Of a stretch of 15,421 nucleotides of DNA, positions 6,952-13,776 are shown piece by piece (within the stretch, counting starts at the first letter, position 1; every line of letters begins with the position of its first letter). Origin of the DNA: GWB1-54-5 sp035290085. Lineage in GTDB: Bacteria; Patescibacteriota; Gracilibacteria; Peribacterales; Peribacteraceae. Below the pieces are notes generated by a model. The model was given only the letters and a program-made list of their open reading frames with translations. It made no database searches and had not been told where the DNA came from. Made by a program: the position numbers and the translations under genes. The DNA lies in contig DATDVK010000114.1 in assembly GCA_035290085.1 (NCBI GenBank), forward strand, positions 1-15,421, read 5' to 3'.

Positions 6952-7920
6952 GTGACCCAGGTACATCTCCTCCTTGGCCCGAATGCCTATACCCTTGCGC
7001 AGGAGCGTCTTCGGTGGACGCAGATGTTTCGAGAGAAGCATGGCAGTGAGAATCTCGCTGTGTTCGACGGGGGCAAGATCACGTTTCGGGAGCTGAGGGA
7101 CGAGGTCACTGTTGCGCCGTTTATTGCAGCGAAGCGCTTGATTGTGGTTGAAGGTGTGCCGAAGGGGAAAAGGGGAGAAGTATCTTTCATTGTGGATGAG
7201 ATGCATCCAGATGTTGTGCTGCTCTTTACTCTCGAAGCAGAGATCGGCAAAAATGCAAAGTTCACCATTGCCCAAAAAGAGCTCAAAGAGCTCGCTTCTT
7301 GCACGGAGTTCCCACTGCTCTCCGGCAGGCAACTGAGGCAATGGATAGAGGAGTTCCTTGCAACGCTGGGGGGTGCAGCTTCACCTGCAGCATTGCAGCT
7401 TCTCTCAGATATGATTGGCGAAGATCAGCAATTGCTCGCCCAAGAGCTCAGGAAAATTTCGCTCTATACCCATGGGAGGAGAGTGGAAGCGGAAGATGTA
7501 CGTACCATGGTGGCCTGCAGTGCTGAGCGTGAAGTATGGAAGCTGATGGACTACCTTGGGGATGGCCGCATTGGCGAAGCCCTGCGGTATGTGCATGAAC
7601 TTCTCGATAGGGGGTTCAGTCCGCAGGCGCTGTGGAATACTTTTCTGTGGATGCTTGCACTCCTCGTGGAGGTGGTAGCATGTGTGGAAGATGGAGAGAC
7701 GGATCCCCGGACCATTGCGCGGGATCTCCATGTGCATGGGGCGGGAGTGCGGGCTATCCTGCCCTCCGCCCGCAAGATGGATCGTACATTCCTTGCACGC
7801 ATTTTGCGTAACGCACTTGCGGCAGACAGAGGACTCAAAACAGGTATGTTCAAGGCGACGAACGAAGCGCCGGAGGAACTACTCGCTCTCATAGACCGAT
7901 CAATTCTTTCCTTTGCCTAA
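6952..7920 (+). CDS. holA: DNA polymerase III subunit delta (clamp loader)
   Basis: The protein starts VTQVHLLLGPNAYTLAQERL and has 322 residues from GTG 6952, normal for HolA (about 320-345). HolA is the clamp-loader subunit that opens the beta clamp for loading at primer ends. Features of the family: an N-terminal AAA+-like fold beginning LLLGPN-Y (with no Walker A motif, as in HolA), then FDGGKITFRELRDEV and PFIAAKRLIVVEGVPK. The middle has a lid-like helical region (LQLLSDMIGEDQQLLAQELR, first 20 residues). The C-terminal collar resembles family members (EVWKLMDYLGDG, RYVHELLDRG, LARILRNALAADRGLKTG). The frame is open to a TTG at 6871, but those 27 residues do not resemble HolA and overlap the promoter region. 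The TAA overlaps the stop of the convergent gene by three bases. Confidence 0.9.
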   Translation: MTQVHLLLGPNAYTLAQERLRWTQMFREKHGSENLAVFDGGKITFRELRDEVTVAPFIAAKRLIVVEGVPKGKRGEVSFIVDEMHPDVVLLFTLEAEIGKNAKFTIAQKELKELASCTEFPLLSGRQLRQWIEEFLATLGGAASPAALQLLSDMIGEDQQLLAQELRKISLYTHGRRVEAEDVRTMVACSAEREVWKLMDYLGDGRIGEALRYVHELLDRGFSPQALWNTFLWMLALLVEVVACVEDGETDPRTIARDLHVHGAGVRAILPSARKMDRTFLARILRNALAADRGLKTGMFKATNEAPEELLALIDRSILSFA

Positions 7921-8309
7921 GCACTCTCAATTTGCTTGAGCAGTTCTTCTGCCTGCTCTTCATCCTGTGTGCTGTGTGTGGCCTCGTCGCTCTGGAGTTG
8001 TGTGCGGCGGCCTCTCCTCTCTACTTCAGTGCGGCGGATGAGTTCTTCCTGTCCCATCTGTTCAATCTGCTTGGAATATTTTTTGTCGATTGCAGCAAGT
8101 TGCTCTTTCTCATTCTGCAAAATGCCCCGGAGGTTCTCTATCTGATCCGGGGTCATGATGGGGAGAATATTAATCCAGTATTGCCGCTCCTCGTCGTTCA
8201 TGCTCTCTGACTGGAGGATGAGTTCTATGAGCTCAGGGAACTTCTGCCGGATGTCGTCCGGAATGATCAAACCACTCTGTGCCTGTGTTCCTGCGGGAGG
8301 TTCAGCCAT
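7917..8309 (-). CDS. Conserved-looking charged helical protein of unknown function (130 aa)
   Basis: Not recognised as a named family. The N-terminus has a short Gly/Pro/Gln segment, then hydrophilic helices: IPDDIRQKFPELIELILQSE, DEERQYWINILPIMTPDQIE and LRGILQNEKEQLAAIDKKYS. The rest (about 75-130) is highly charged, with heptad-like spacing and a Gln/Glu-rich end, suggesting a coiled coil. No signal peptide or membrane segment is visible, so it is probably cytoplasmic. It has its own predicted promoter (TTGTGA-17-TAGTCT-8-ATG) in the 47 bp after greA. Its TAG lies within the TAA region of holA, a convergent stop overlap (CTAA at 7917-7920). Coding is supported by composition and promoter position. 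Confidence 0.72.
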   Translation of the reverse strand: MAEPPAGTQAQSGLIIPDDIRQKFPELIELILQSESMNDEERQYWINILPIMTPDQIENLRGILQNEKEQLAAIDKKYSKQIEQMGQEELIRRTEVERRGRRTQLQSDEATHSTQDEEQAEELLKQIESA

Positions 8310-8317
8310 GCATGGAA

Positions 8318-8346
8318 AGACTACGTTGTTTCAAAGGTGCTCACAA
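8318..8346 (-). promoter_or_regulatory. Promoter of the 130-aa protein gene
   Basis: On the minus strand TTGTGA (8341-8346) and TAGTCT (8318-8323) are 17 bp apart, and TAGTCT ends 8 nt before the ATG at 8309. The -10 matches only the TANNNT core, but the geometry equals that of the dockerin operon promoter. Confidence 0.42.
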
Positions 8347-8356
8347 GCATATCTGC

Positions 8357-8881
8357 TTATGCGACCTTCAGTATTTCGTACCGCATCGATCCTGCAGGAG
8401 TTTCGATGGTGGTCGTATCCCCCTTCTTCTTCCCGAGGAAAGATTTACCAATGGGAGATTCATTGCTGATTTTGCACTCAATCGGGTCTGCTTCCGTTGA
8501 ACCGACAATGGTGTAGACTTCCGGGTCGCCCCGCTCGGTTTTGTTGCGCACTGTTACTGTGGAACCGATCTCCACCTCCTTGCCGATCTTCATATCTATT
8601 TTCTTCTCAGAGATGATTTTGGCGTTCTTGATCTTTCTCTCAAGTTCAAGAATCCGCCCTTCCACGAATGCCTGTTCATTCTTCGCTTCTTCGTACTCAG
8701 AGTTCTCAGAGAGGTCTCCGTAGGAAATTGCTTCCTTCAGGCGCTGTGCGACTTCCTGACGGCGAACCTTCTTTAAGTAGTCGAGCTCTTCTTTCAGTTT
8801 CTTCAGGCCTTCTTTCGTTACAAGGGTTTGATCTTCATCACTATCTGTGGTGCTATCGTCATTCTGCAGATCATCGGCCAT
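8357..8881 (-). CDS. greA: Transcription elongation factor GreA
   Basis: GreA enters the RNA polymerase secondary channel and triggers cleavage of backtracked RNA. From ATG 8881 it has 174 residues, longer than the usual ~158 because of an acidic N-terminal extension (DDLQNDDSTTDSDEDQ). The coiled-coil domain follows, with the catalytic tip SYGDLSENSEYEEAK, whose Asp and first Glu are the metal-coordinating pair. The rest is the FKBP-like C-terminal domain (SNESPIGKSFLGKKKGD, then ETPAGSMRYEILKV). An in-frame ATG at 8911 would add 10 residues. A TACAGT hexamer ends 3 nt before that ATG, which would put the transcription start inside it, so 8881 is preferred, though it lacks a Shine-Dalgarno. 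It lies 132 bp downstream of the carB stop. Confidence 0.93.
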   Translation of the reverse strand: MADDLQNDDSTTDSDEDQTLVTKEGLKKLKEELDYLKKVRRQEVAQRLKEAISYGDLSENSEYEEAKNEQAFVEGRILELERKIKNAKIISEKKIDMKIGKEVEIGSTVTVRNKTERGDPEVYTIVGSTEADPIECKISNESPIGKSFLGKKKGDTTTIETPAGSMRYEILKVA

Positions 8882-8973
8882 AGTGTTCTTAAGGGGAATG
8901 TGCCGGGGCATTTTACTGTACTGAAGGGTGTTTTCGCAAGAATCTAGCGAAGAATTGTGGTTTTGCTTTGGGA

Positions 8974-8994
8974 AGGGGAAACTTTCTTTCCCCT
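8974..8994. terminator. Hairpin after carB, possible terminator
   Basis: AGGGGAAA (8974-8981) and TTTCCCCT (8987-8994) pair perfectly as an 8-bp stem with a 5-nt loop, 20 bp beyond the carB stop and before greA. No long U run follows on either strand, so it may act as an attenuator or RNA-end protector instead of a strong terminator. Confidence 0.45.
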
Positions 8995-9013
8995 CATTCC
9001 TCTGTTTCTTCTC

Positions 9014-12000
9014 CTACATGTGTTCGAGGAGATCCGGCCATTGCAGGAGAGGGAGTTTCTCCGGGGCCTCCTGTGCGATTGCCTCAGTCAGGCGTTTTGC
9101 GAGCTGGATGTTCGTGATCAGAGGGATGCCCTGGTCGGTAGTCATCCGGCGGATGAAGTATCCATCTGTCTGCTCATCTCCGGTGGAATGGGTCGGGATA
9201 TTGATCACAAGGTCAATGCGCTTGTTCTGGAGGTATTCAGAGATGTTTGGGCTGCGGGGCTCCGATACCTTATGGAGCAGCGCTGAGGGGATCCCGCGTG
9301 ACTTGAGGAAGTTATGGGTGTTTTCTGTCGCGAAGAACGAGTAGCCCTGCTGATAGAGCAGCTGGACGGAGGGAAGAACTTCCACCTTATCTTCTAATTT
9401 TCCGATGGTGAGGAGGATGTTCTTCTTCGGGATGGTGAACCCTACAGCGAGCATGGAAATGAGCAGAGCCTGTTCGGCATTGTCTCCGAAACATGCCACT
9501 TCCCCGGTGCTGGCCATTTCCACACCAAGGCGCGGATCGGCGCCCTTGAGACGACTGAAACTAAATTGTGCCGCTTTGACAGCGACGTGATTGAGATCAA
9601 TGGTCTGATACCGCTTATCCGTTGGTGCTTTCCCAAGCAAAGCCTGTGTGGCGAGTGTGATGAAATTCACTCCTGTGACTTTGCTCGCGAATGGGAAGCT
9701 GCGGCTTGCCCGGAGATTGCACTCAATCACTTTCAGGCGATTGTGCTTTGCAAGGAGTTGGATGTTGAATGGACCTGAAATGGAGAGTTCTTTAGCAATT
9801 TTCTTTGCAATAATCTTTACACATCGCAGAGTTTCCAGAGTGACACGCTGCGGAGGCATGACCATCGTCGCATCCCCGGAATGCACGCCTGCATGTTCAA
9901 CGTGCTCAGAGACTGCGTACACGAGCACGTCACCGTTCTGTGAAACGCCATCGAACTCAATTTCCTTTGCCGCCACTTCGAACTTGGAAATCACAATAGG
10001 TGCCTCCTTATTGATGAATGCTGAACCGCGGATATACGCCTGAAGATCCTGTTCCGAGTGCACCACAGCCATCGAGGCACCGGAGAGAACATAGCTCGGT
10101 CGGACAATGACCGGATACCCGACCTCTTTGGCGAATGTGGCGGCGGAAGACAGTTCGACAAATTCTTTCCACTCCGGCTGGTCTATACCGAGTGTATCAA
10201 GCAAAGAACTGAATTTATTGCGGTCTTCGGCTCTGTCGATGTTGTCCGGGTGTGTGCCGAGAATGAAGATGTTCTTCTTGGCCAGTTTGGGGGCGAGGGA
10301 GTTTGGAATCTGTCCTCCCATGGAAACGACAATGCTCTTGGGGGAGACGAGGTCAACAATGTCCCGCACACGCTCCTCACTCAGTTCCTCGAAGAAGAGA
10401 ACGTCACATTCGTCGTAGTCTGTACTGACAGTTTCAGGATTGCTGTTGATCATAATCACCTCAAATTGCTCCCTCTGGAGTTCATGCACTGCCTGCACGC
10501 AGCACCAGTCAAACTCTACGGAGGAGCCAATGGAGTACGGGCCTCCCCCGAGGACGATAACCCGTTCCTGGTGCCCTGGGGCATCGAAAGCAATATCAGA
10601 TTCTGCTCCGTGGTAGGTGAGGTAGAGATAGTTCGTTTGGGCGGGGAATTCGCCAGCGAGTGTGTCGATCTGTTTTACGACTGGGGTGATCTTGTCCCTG
10701 AGACGCTGTTCCCGCACTTCTTCCGTTTCAGCCCCTGCCAGCTGTGCGATGCTGGCATCAGAAAATCCCATTTTCTTCGCCTGGAGGAGGAGGTCTCTCT
10801 CCGGAACAGATCTTTTCCCTTCCAGCAGTTTGGCAGTGCGCATGCATGCCTGAATGCGCTCGAGGAACCAGCGGTCAATGCCTGTGGCAATAGCGGCTTC
10901 TTCAACGCTCCACTCGCCGTACAGCGCTTTTGCGACGGCAAACAGTCTTCGTGGAGTGGGGCGCTTCACTTCTTTCGTCAGGTCTTTGAGCTCAAAGGGG
11001 TGCGAAGCGAGGCCTTCTGCTCCGATATTAAGCATCCGGATGGCTTTCTGGAGTGCTTCCTCAAACGTGCGACCCAAAGCCATTACCTCTCCCACGGATT
11101 TCATTTCGCTTGTGACACTGTCCGAGACGAAGCGGAATTTCTGGAGATCCCACCGCGGCATTTTGACTGCCACGTAGTCAAGGGAAGGTTCAAAGTCTGC
11201 GCACGTGCTTAGTGTGATTGCATTCTTGAGTTCCGGCAGAGTGTGGCCGAGTCCCAACTTGGCTGCGATAAAAGCGAGAGGGTAACCGGTTGCCTTCGAC
11301 GCCAGTGCGGAGCTGCGGCTCAGCCGGGCATTTACCTCTATGACGCGGTACTCCCTGCTGTGCGGGTTGAGTGCGTACTGGATGTTGCATTCGCCGATGA
11401 TTTGCAGATGTCGTATCACCTGGAGTGCTGCAGTGCGCAGCATCTGATAATCGAAATTGTCCAGCGTCTGACTCGGTGCAATCACAATGGATTCACCCGT
11501 GTGAATGCCTAGCGGGTCTACATTCTCCATGTTGCAGACGGTAATGCAGTTGTCCGCGCAGTCTCGCACCACTTCATACTCGATTTCCTTCCACCCTGTC
11601 AGATCTTCTTCTACGAGAACCTGAGGCGATTCGACAAATGTTTTCTGTGCAATGTCCTTGAGTTCCTTCTCGTTGAATGCCCGGCCGCTCCCTTTCCCAC
11701 CAAGTGCGAATGCTCCGCGCACGATGATAGGATACCCAATCTCTTCTGCAGCCTTGAGAGCTTCGTCAACCGACTCACAGGCTTTCGATTTGGGAACAGG
11801 AATGCCGATGGTTTGCAGTTCTGCGTTGAAGAGTGCGCGGTCTTCTGTTTTGTTGATGCTCTCTACGGGAGTGCCCAGTACCTGGATGTTATATTTTTTG
11901 AGTATGCCAGATTTCTCGAGCTGCAAACCGCAGTTTAGTGCGGTTTGTCCTCCGAAGCTGAGGGCGATGGCTTGGGGTTTCTCTTTTTCAATAATCCTGC

Positions 12001-12268
12001 TTACGAACATCGGGTTCACCGGGACGAAGTACACCGTATCGGCGAGGTCCCAGCTCGTCTGGTTTGTCGCAATGTTTGGGTTGACGAGGATGATGCGGTG
12101 CCCTTCTTCCTTGAAGGCTTTTATGGCTTGGCTTCCGGAGTAATCGAACTCACCGGCTTCTCCAATTTTCAGTGCGCCGGAACCCAGGAGAAGAATAGTG
12201 AGTTTGGGAAAAGAGTCTCTGTCGCCCGGGGAGGGCTCTCCAGAGCCTACAGCTTTCTTGGCTATCAT
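9014..12268 (-). CDS. carB: Carbamoyl-phosphate synthase large subunit
   Basis: CarB makes carbamoyl phosphate from bicarbonate, ammonia (from glutamine through CarA) and two ATP, for pyrimidine and arginine synthesis. From ATG 12268 it has 1084 residues with the whole domain set. The first synthetase half starts LLLGSGALKIGEAGEFDYSG, with ATP-grasp ALGGKGSG and the core EVNARLSRSSALASKATGYP. Then come the oligomerisation region (about 420-540) and the second half starting VIVLGGGPYSIGSSVEFDW (ATP-grasp SYVLSGASM and ECNLRASRSFPFASKVTG). A C-terminal MGS-like allosteric domain closes the protein (QQGYSFFATENTHNFLKSRG). The N-half wording matches the Bacteroidetes/eukaryotic variant rather than the proteobacterial GAGPIVIGQACEFDYSG. 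A GTG at 12328, preceded by GAAGG, would add 20 residues that look unconserved. No carA is in the window. Function is secure; the start is not. Confidence 0.95.
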   Translation of the reverse strand: MIAKKAVGSGEPSPGDRDSFPKLTILLLGSGALKIGEAGEFDYSGSQAIKAFKEEGHRIILVNPNIATNQTSWDLADTVYFVPVNPMFVSRIIEKEKPQAIALSFGGQTALNCGLQLEKSGILKKYNIQVLGTPVESINKTEDRALFNAELQTIGIPVPKSKACESVDEALKAAEEIGYPIIVRGAFALGGKGSGRAFNEKELKDIAQKTFVESPQVLVEEDLTGWKEIEYEVVRDCADNCITVCNMENVDPLGIHTGESIVIAPSQTLDNFDYQMLRTAALQVIRHLQIIGECNIQYALNPHSREYRVIEVNARLSRSSALASKATGYPLAFIAAKLGLGHTLPELKNAITLSTCADFEPSLDYVAVKMPRWDLQKFRFVSDSVTSEMKSVGEVMALGRTFEEALQKAIRMLNIGAEGLASHPFELKDLTKEVKRPTPRRLFAVAKALYGEWSVEEAAIATGIDRWFLERIQACMRTAKLLEGKRSVPERDLLLQAKKMGFSDASIAQLAGAETEEVREQRLRDKITPVVKQIDTLAGEFPAQTNYLYLTYHGAESDIAFDAPGHQERVIVLGGGPYSIGSSVEFDWCCVQAVHELQREQFEVIMINSNPETVSTDYDECDVLFFEELSEERVRDIVDLVSPKSIVVSMGGQIPNSLAPKLAKKNIFILGTHPDNIDRAEDRNKFSSLLDTLGIDQPEWKEFVELSSAATFAKEVGYPVIVRPSYVLSGASMAVVHSEQDLQAYIRGSAFINKEAPIVISKFEVAAKEIEFDGVSQNGDVLVYAVSEHVEHAGVHSGDATMVMPPQRVTLETLRCVKIIAKKIAKELSISGPFNIQLLAKHNRLKVIECNLRASRSFPFASKVTGVNFITLATQALLGKAPTDKRYQTIDLNHVAVKAAQFSFSRLKGADPRLGVEMASTGEVACFGDNAEQALLISMLAVGFTIPKKNILLTIGKLEDKVEVLPSVQLLYQQGYSFFATENTHNFLKSRGIPSALLHKVSEPRSPNISEYLQNKRIDLVINIPTHSTGDEQTDGYFIRRMTTDQGIPLITNIQLAKRLTEAIAQEAPEKLPLLQWPDLLEHM

Positions 12269-12336
12269 GTTCCGGTGGAGAGTAGAGGAATTGGCTTTGA
12301 CGCACAAGCGGTTCGGGGTGTATCTCACCAGCCTTC

Positions 12337-12362
12337 GTCACGTCGCTCGCGAGCGACGTGAC
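12337..12362. repeat. Perfect 26-bp palindrome between carB and the SLH gene
   Basis: The arm GTCACGTCGCTCG (12337-12349) is followed with no spacer by its exact reverse complement (12350-12362). It ends 8 bp from the alternative carB GTG at 12328 and lies in the divergent intergenic region. It could be an operator, a REP-like element or a hairpin in the carB leader. The internal TCGCTC resembles the CTTCGCTCA core of the repeats near tRNA-Leu. Confidence 0.75.
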
Positions 12363-12457
12363 TACGGCCGGCGGGATTGGTGATCCTTCTCCTCCCGGAA
12401 GTGCCAGGGTATAGGTTCATGGGTAACTACAGGCGGAGAACTCATGCCGATTGTCAA

Positions 12458-12486
12458 TTGTGGTTTGAGTGCACTCTGCATAGCCT
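12458..12486 (+). promoter_or_regulatory. Possible promoter of the SLH protein gene
   Basis: TTGTGG (12458-12463) and TAGCCT (12481-12486) are 17 bp apart. The -35 is identical to that of the dockerin operon. Transcription would start near 12493, leaving a leader of about 15 nt before the ATG at 12508 with no Shine-Dalgarno. Confidence 0.35.
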
Positions 12487-12507
12487 TGCTTCATTCTTCC
12501 CCACCGT

Positions 12508-13353
12508 ATGGTTCGTATTGTTGCTGCTTTGCTTCTCTGTTTTTTGCTCCCAGGAGGTTTTGCTATCGCAGCGGACGATTTTGATTACCTCATGGGGGAT
12601 CTGCAGAAATTTGAAGAAGACATTCAGGCAGGTGCGGAGGTACAGTCATCTGCAGAGGCTGAGCATGGCTATCAGCTTTCCGATGAGTTATTTCCTGAGG
12701 GGGGAGAGAGCAGGAACAGCTCCTTGAAAGATGCCGCGTTCCAAGAATTTGTGAGTGTCCATATCGACGGTGTGCCGGTGGAACTTACAGATGTTCCCGG
12801 TGATGCATGGTTTGCCCCCTATGTCCGTGATGTTGCAGAGCGGGGCATTGTTTCCGGGTACCGCGGTGCCGATGGCTTGCCCATGGGGCTCTTTGGCCCG
12901 CAGGATAGTGTCACTGTCGAGCAGCTCGCGAAGATGGCCATCGAGGCGACTGGCCACATACTTCTGGATTGCTCCGAAGGGGAACTGCGCAATGAGAGCG
13001 CGAGAGGAAGCTGGTCTGAACAGTACATCCGCTGTGCTGAGCATTTGCAATGGGCGGTGTACAGCGATGGGTCGGTTGATGTGAAGCGTCCTGCAACCAG
13101 GTCGGAAGTTATTGTGACAGTCCTTCAGGCTTTTGGAATTCTCTTCGAACGTGCTCTCGGTACGGTTTTCACTGATGTCACAACCTCGACGGAGTTCAGT
13201 GGTGCTATAGAGCGTGCTGCTACGGATAATATTGTTTCCGGCTACGCAGACAGCCAGGGCAATCTCACAGGAGAGTTTGGTCCGAAGGATCCTGTGAACC
13301 GTGCGGCCATGGCGAAAATTCTCTCACTTGCTCTGCAGGTGTACGGGGAGTGA
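12508..13353 (+). CDS. Secreted SLH-domain protein
   Basis: A 281-residue exported protein. The signal peptide covers residues 1-22 (MVRIVAALLLCFLLPGGFAIA), with probable cleavage before ADD. A short acidic region follows, then three S-layer-homology repeats. SLH1 (93-146) has LTDVPGDAWFAPYVRDVAERG and IVSGYRG..FGPQDSVTVEQLAKM. SLH2 (about 165-212) is degenerate, with SWSEQYIRCAEHLQWAVY and RPATRSEVIVTVLQAFG. SLH3 (220-277) has VFTDVTTSTEFSGAIERAA, IVSGYAD and FGPKDPVNRAAMAKIL. SLH triplets usually bind pyruvylated cell-wall polysaccharide and fix proteins to the envelope. Apart from the SLH domains there is only a short N-terminal stretch, so it may be a minimal anchor or a wall-organising protein. 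Cys155 and Cys176 could pair. It is transcribed divergently from carB, and a palindrome-rich stretch follows its stop. Confidence 0.88.
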   Translation: MVRIVAALLLCFLLPGGFAIAADDFDYLMGDLQKFEEDIQAGAEVQSSAEAEHGYQLSDELFPEGGESRNSSLKDAAFQEFVSVHIDGVPVELTDVPGDAWFAPYVRDVAERGIVSGYRGADGLPMGLFGPQDSVTVEQLAKMAIEATGHILLDCSEGELRNESARGSWSEQYIRCAEHLQWAVYSDGSVDVKRPATRSEVIVTVLQAFGILFERALGTVFTDVTTSTEFSGAIERAATDNIVSGYADSQGNLTGEFGPKDPVNRAAMAKILSLALQVYGE

Positions 13354-13436
13354 GGGGAGGATTGGAAGCGGTCTCGGCTCATATATTGCCTTTGCCCCTG
13401 TTGTTTTGTATGTGTATGTTTTGGGCCCTTCGATTC

Positions 13437-13453
13437 GTCCGCTTACGGCGGAC
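13437..13453. terminator. GC-rich hairpin downstream of the SLH gene
   Basis: GTCCGC (13437-13442) and GCGGAC (13448-13453) pair across TTACG. It is 84 bp after the SLH stop and sits between that gene and the convergent tRNA-Leu, where a bidirectional terminator would be useful. There is no T tract. Confidence 0.35.
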
Positions 13454-13455
13454 TC

Positions 13456-13546
13456 ACTCAGGGTCATTCAACTTCGCTCATGCTACCTGAGTGATGAGAT
13501 CGTGGTTCACCATGAGCGAAGCAAACGAAGTGAGCGAAGTCGAATG
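13456..13546. repeat. REP-like nested inverted repeats next to tRNA-Leu
   Basis: Several inverted pairs interleave here. TCACTCAGG at about 13454-13463 pairs with CCTGAGTGA at about 13486-13494. CTTCGCTCATG (13472-13482) pairs exactly with CATGAGCGAAG (13511-13521). CATTCAACTTCGCTCA (13465-13480) pairs with TGAGCGAAGTCGAATG (13531-13546), 15 of 16 bases. The TGAGCGAAGTCGAA core resembles widespread bacterial extragenic palindromes. The last arm reaches into the CCA end of the tRNA gene. Confidence 0.7.
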
Positions 13547-13635
13547 GTGCCGCTGGCTGGATTTGAACCAGCACGCCCGTAAAGAACGGGCGGGGGATTT
13601 TAAGTCCCCTGTGTCTACCATTCCACCACAGCGGC
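13545..13635 (-). tRNA. tRNA-Leu (anticodon UAA)
   Basis: The minus strand folds as a class II tRNA. The acceptor stem is GCCGCTG (from 13635) with CAGCGGC (13549-13555), discriminator A at 13548 and encoded CCA at 13545-13547. The anticodon stem is GGGGA/TCCCC with loop CTTAAAA, so the anticodon is TAA and it decodes UUA/UUG leucine. The long variable arm GCCCGTTCTTTACGGGC and the T arm GCTGG-TTCAAAT-CCAGC are standard for leucine tRNAs. Length is 88 nt without CCA. Its upstream side is interrupted by a palindromic stretch and a partial copy of its own 5' end. Confidence 0.97.
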
Positions 13636-13669
13636 AAGCAGGAGTATTCATGGGAAAAGAGCAGATGGC

Positions 13670-13684
13670 AGGGTGATTCACCCT
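13670..13684. repeat. 15-bp perfect palindrome upstream of tRNA-Leu
   Basis: AGGGTGA (13670-13676) and TCACCCT (13678-13684) surround one central base. It lies within the 100-bp segment between the intact tRNA 5' end and its partial copy. Nearby TTTCGCTCAT (13691-13700) and GCGAAA (about 13723-13728) add a weaker pair. Confidence 0.55.
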
Positions 13685-13738
13685 CCGTAGTTTCGCTCAT
13701 GGGGAGTGGAATGAAAAGAGATGCGAAACGAAGGCGGG

Positions 13739-13754
13739 CCACCACAGCGGCAAG
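13739..13754 (-). repeat. 16-bp direct repeat copying the 5' end of tRNA-Leu
   Basis: The bases here are identical to 13623-13638. On the minus strand they read CTTGCCGCTGTGGTGG: three bases of leader plus the first 13 bases of tRNA-Leu. The period is 116 bp. An extended -10 box (13766-13774) lies just upstream of this fragment at a normal tRNA promoter distance, so the fragment marks either the original start of the tRNA gene or the border of an inserted or duplicated segment. Confidence 0.75.
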
Positions 13755-13765
13755 GAGCTATGAAG

Positions 13766-13774
13766 AGTATAGCA
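13766..13774 (-). promoter_or_regulatory. Extended -10 promoter for the tRNA-Leu region
   Basis: The minus strand reads TGC-TATACT, three bases beyond the sortase stop. Transcription would start about 8 nt before the truncated tRNA copy and about 124 nt before the intact tRNA. No good -35 is visible, and the TGn extension may compensate. The intact tRNA has only a weak AATACT near its own 5' end. Confidence 0.5.
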
Positions 13775-13776
13775 GT

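Noticed and set aside
10058..11212. 384-codon plus-strand frame inside carB
   Set aside because: It is antisense to a complete and unmistakable carB and has a His/Cys/Phe-rich composition typical of shadow frames.
13456..13546. CRISPR array
   Set aside because: The repeats are inverted and interleaved, not regularly spaced direct repeats with unique spacers, and no cas gene is present.
13464..13745. 93-codon minus-strand frame over the tRNA region
   Set aside because: It reads straight through tRNA-Leu; the segment PLWWNGRHRGLKIPR is the familiar false translation of a leucine tRNA.
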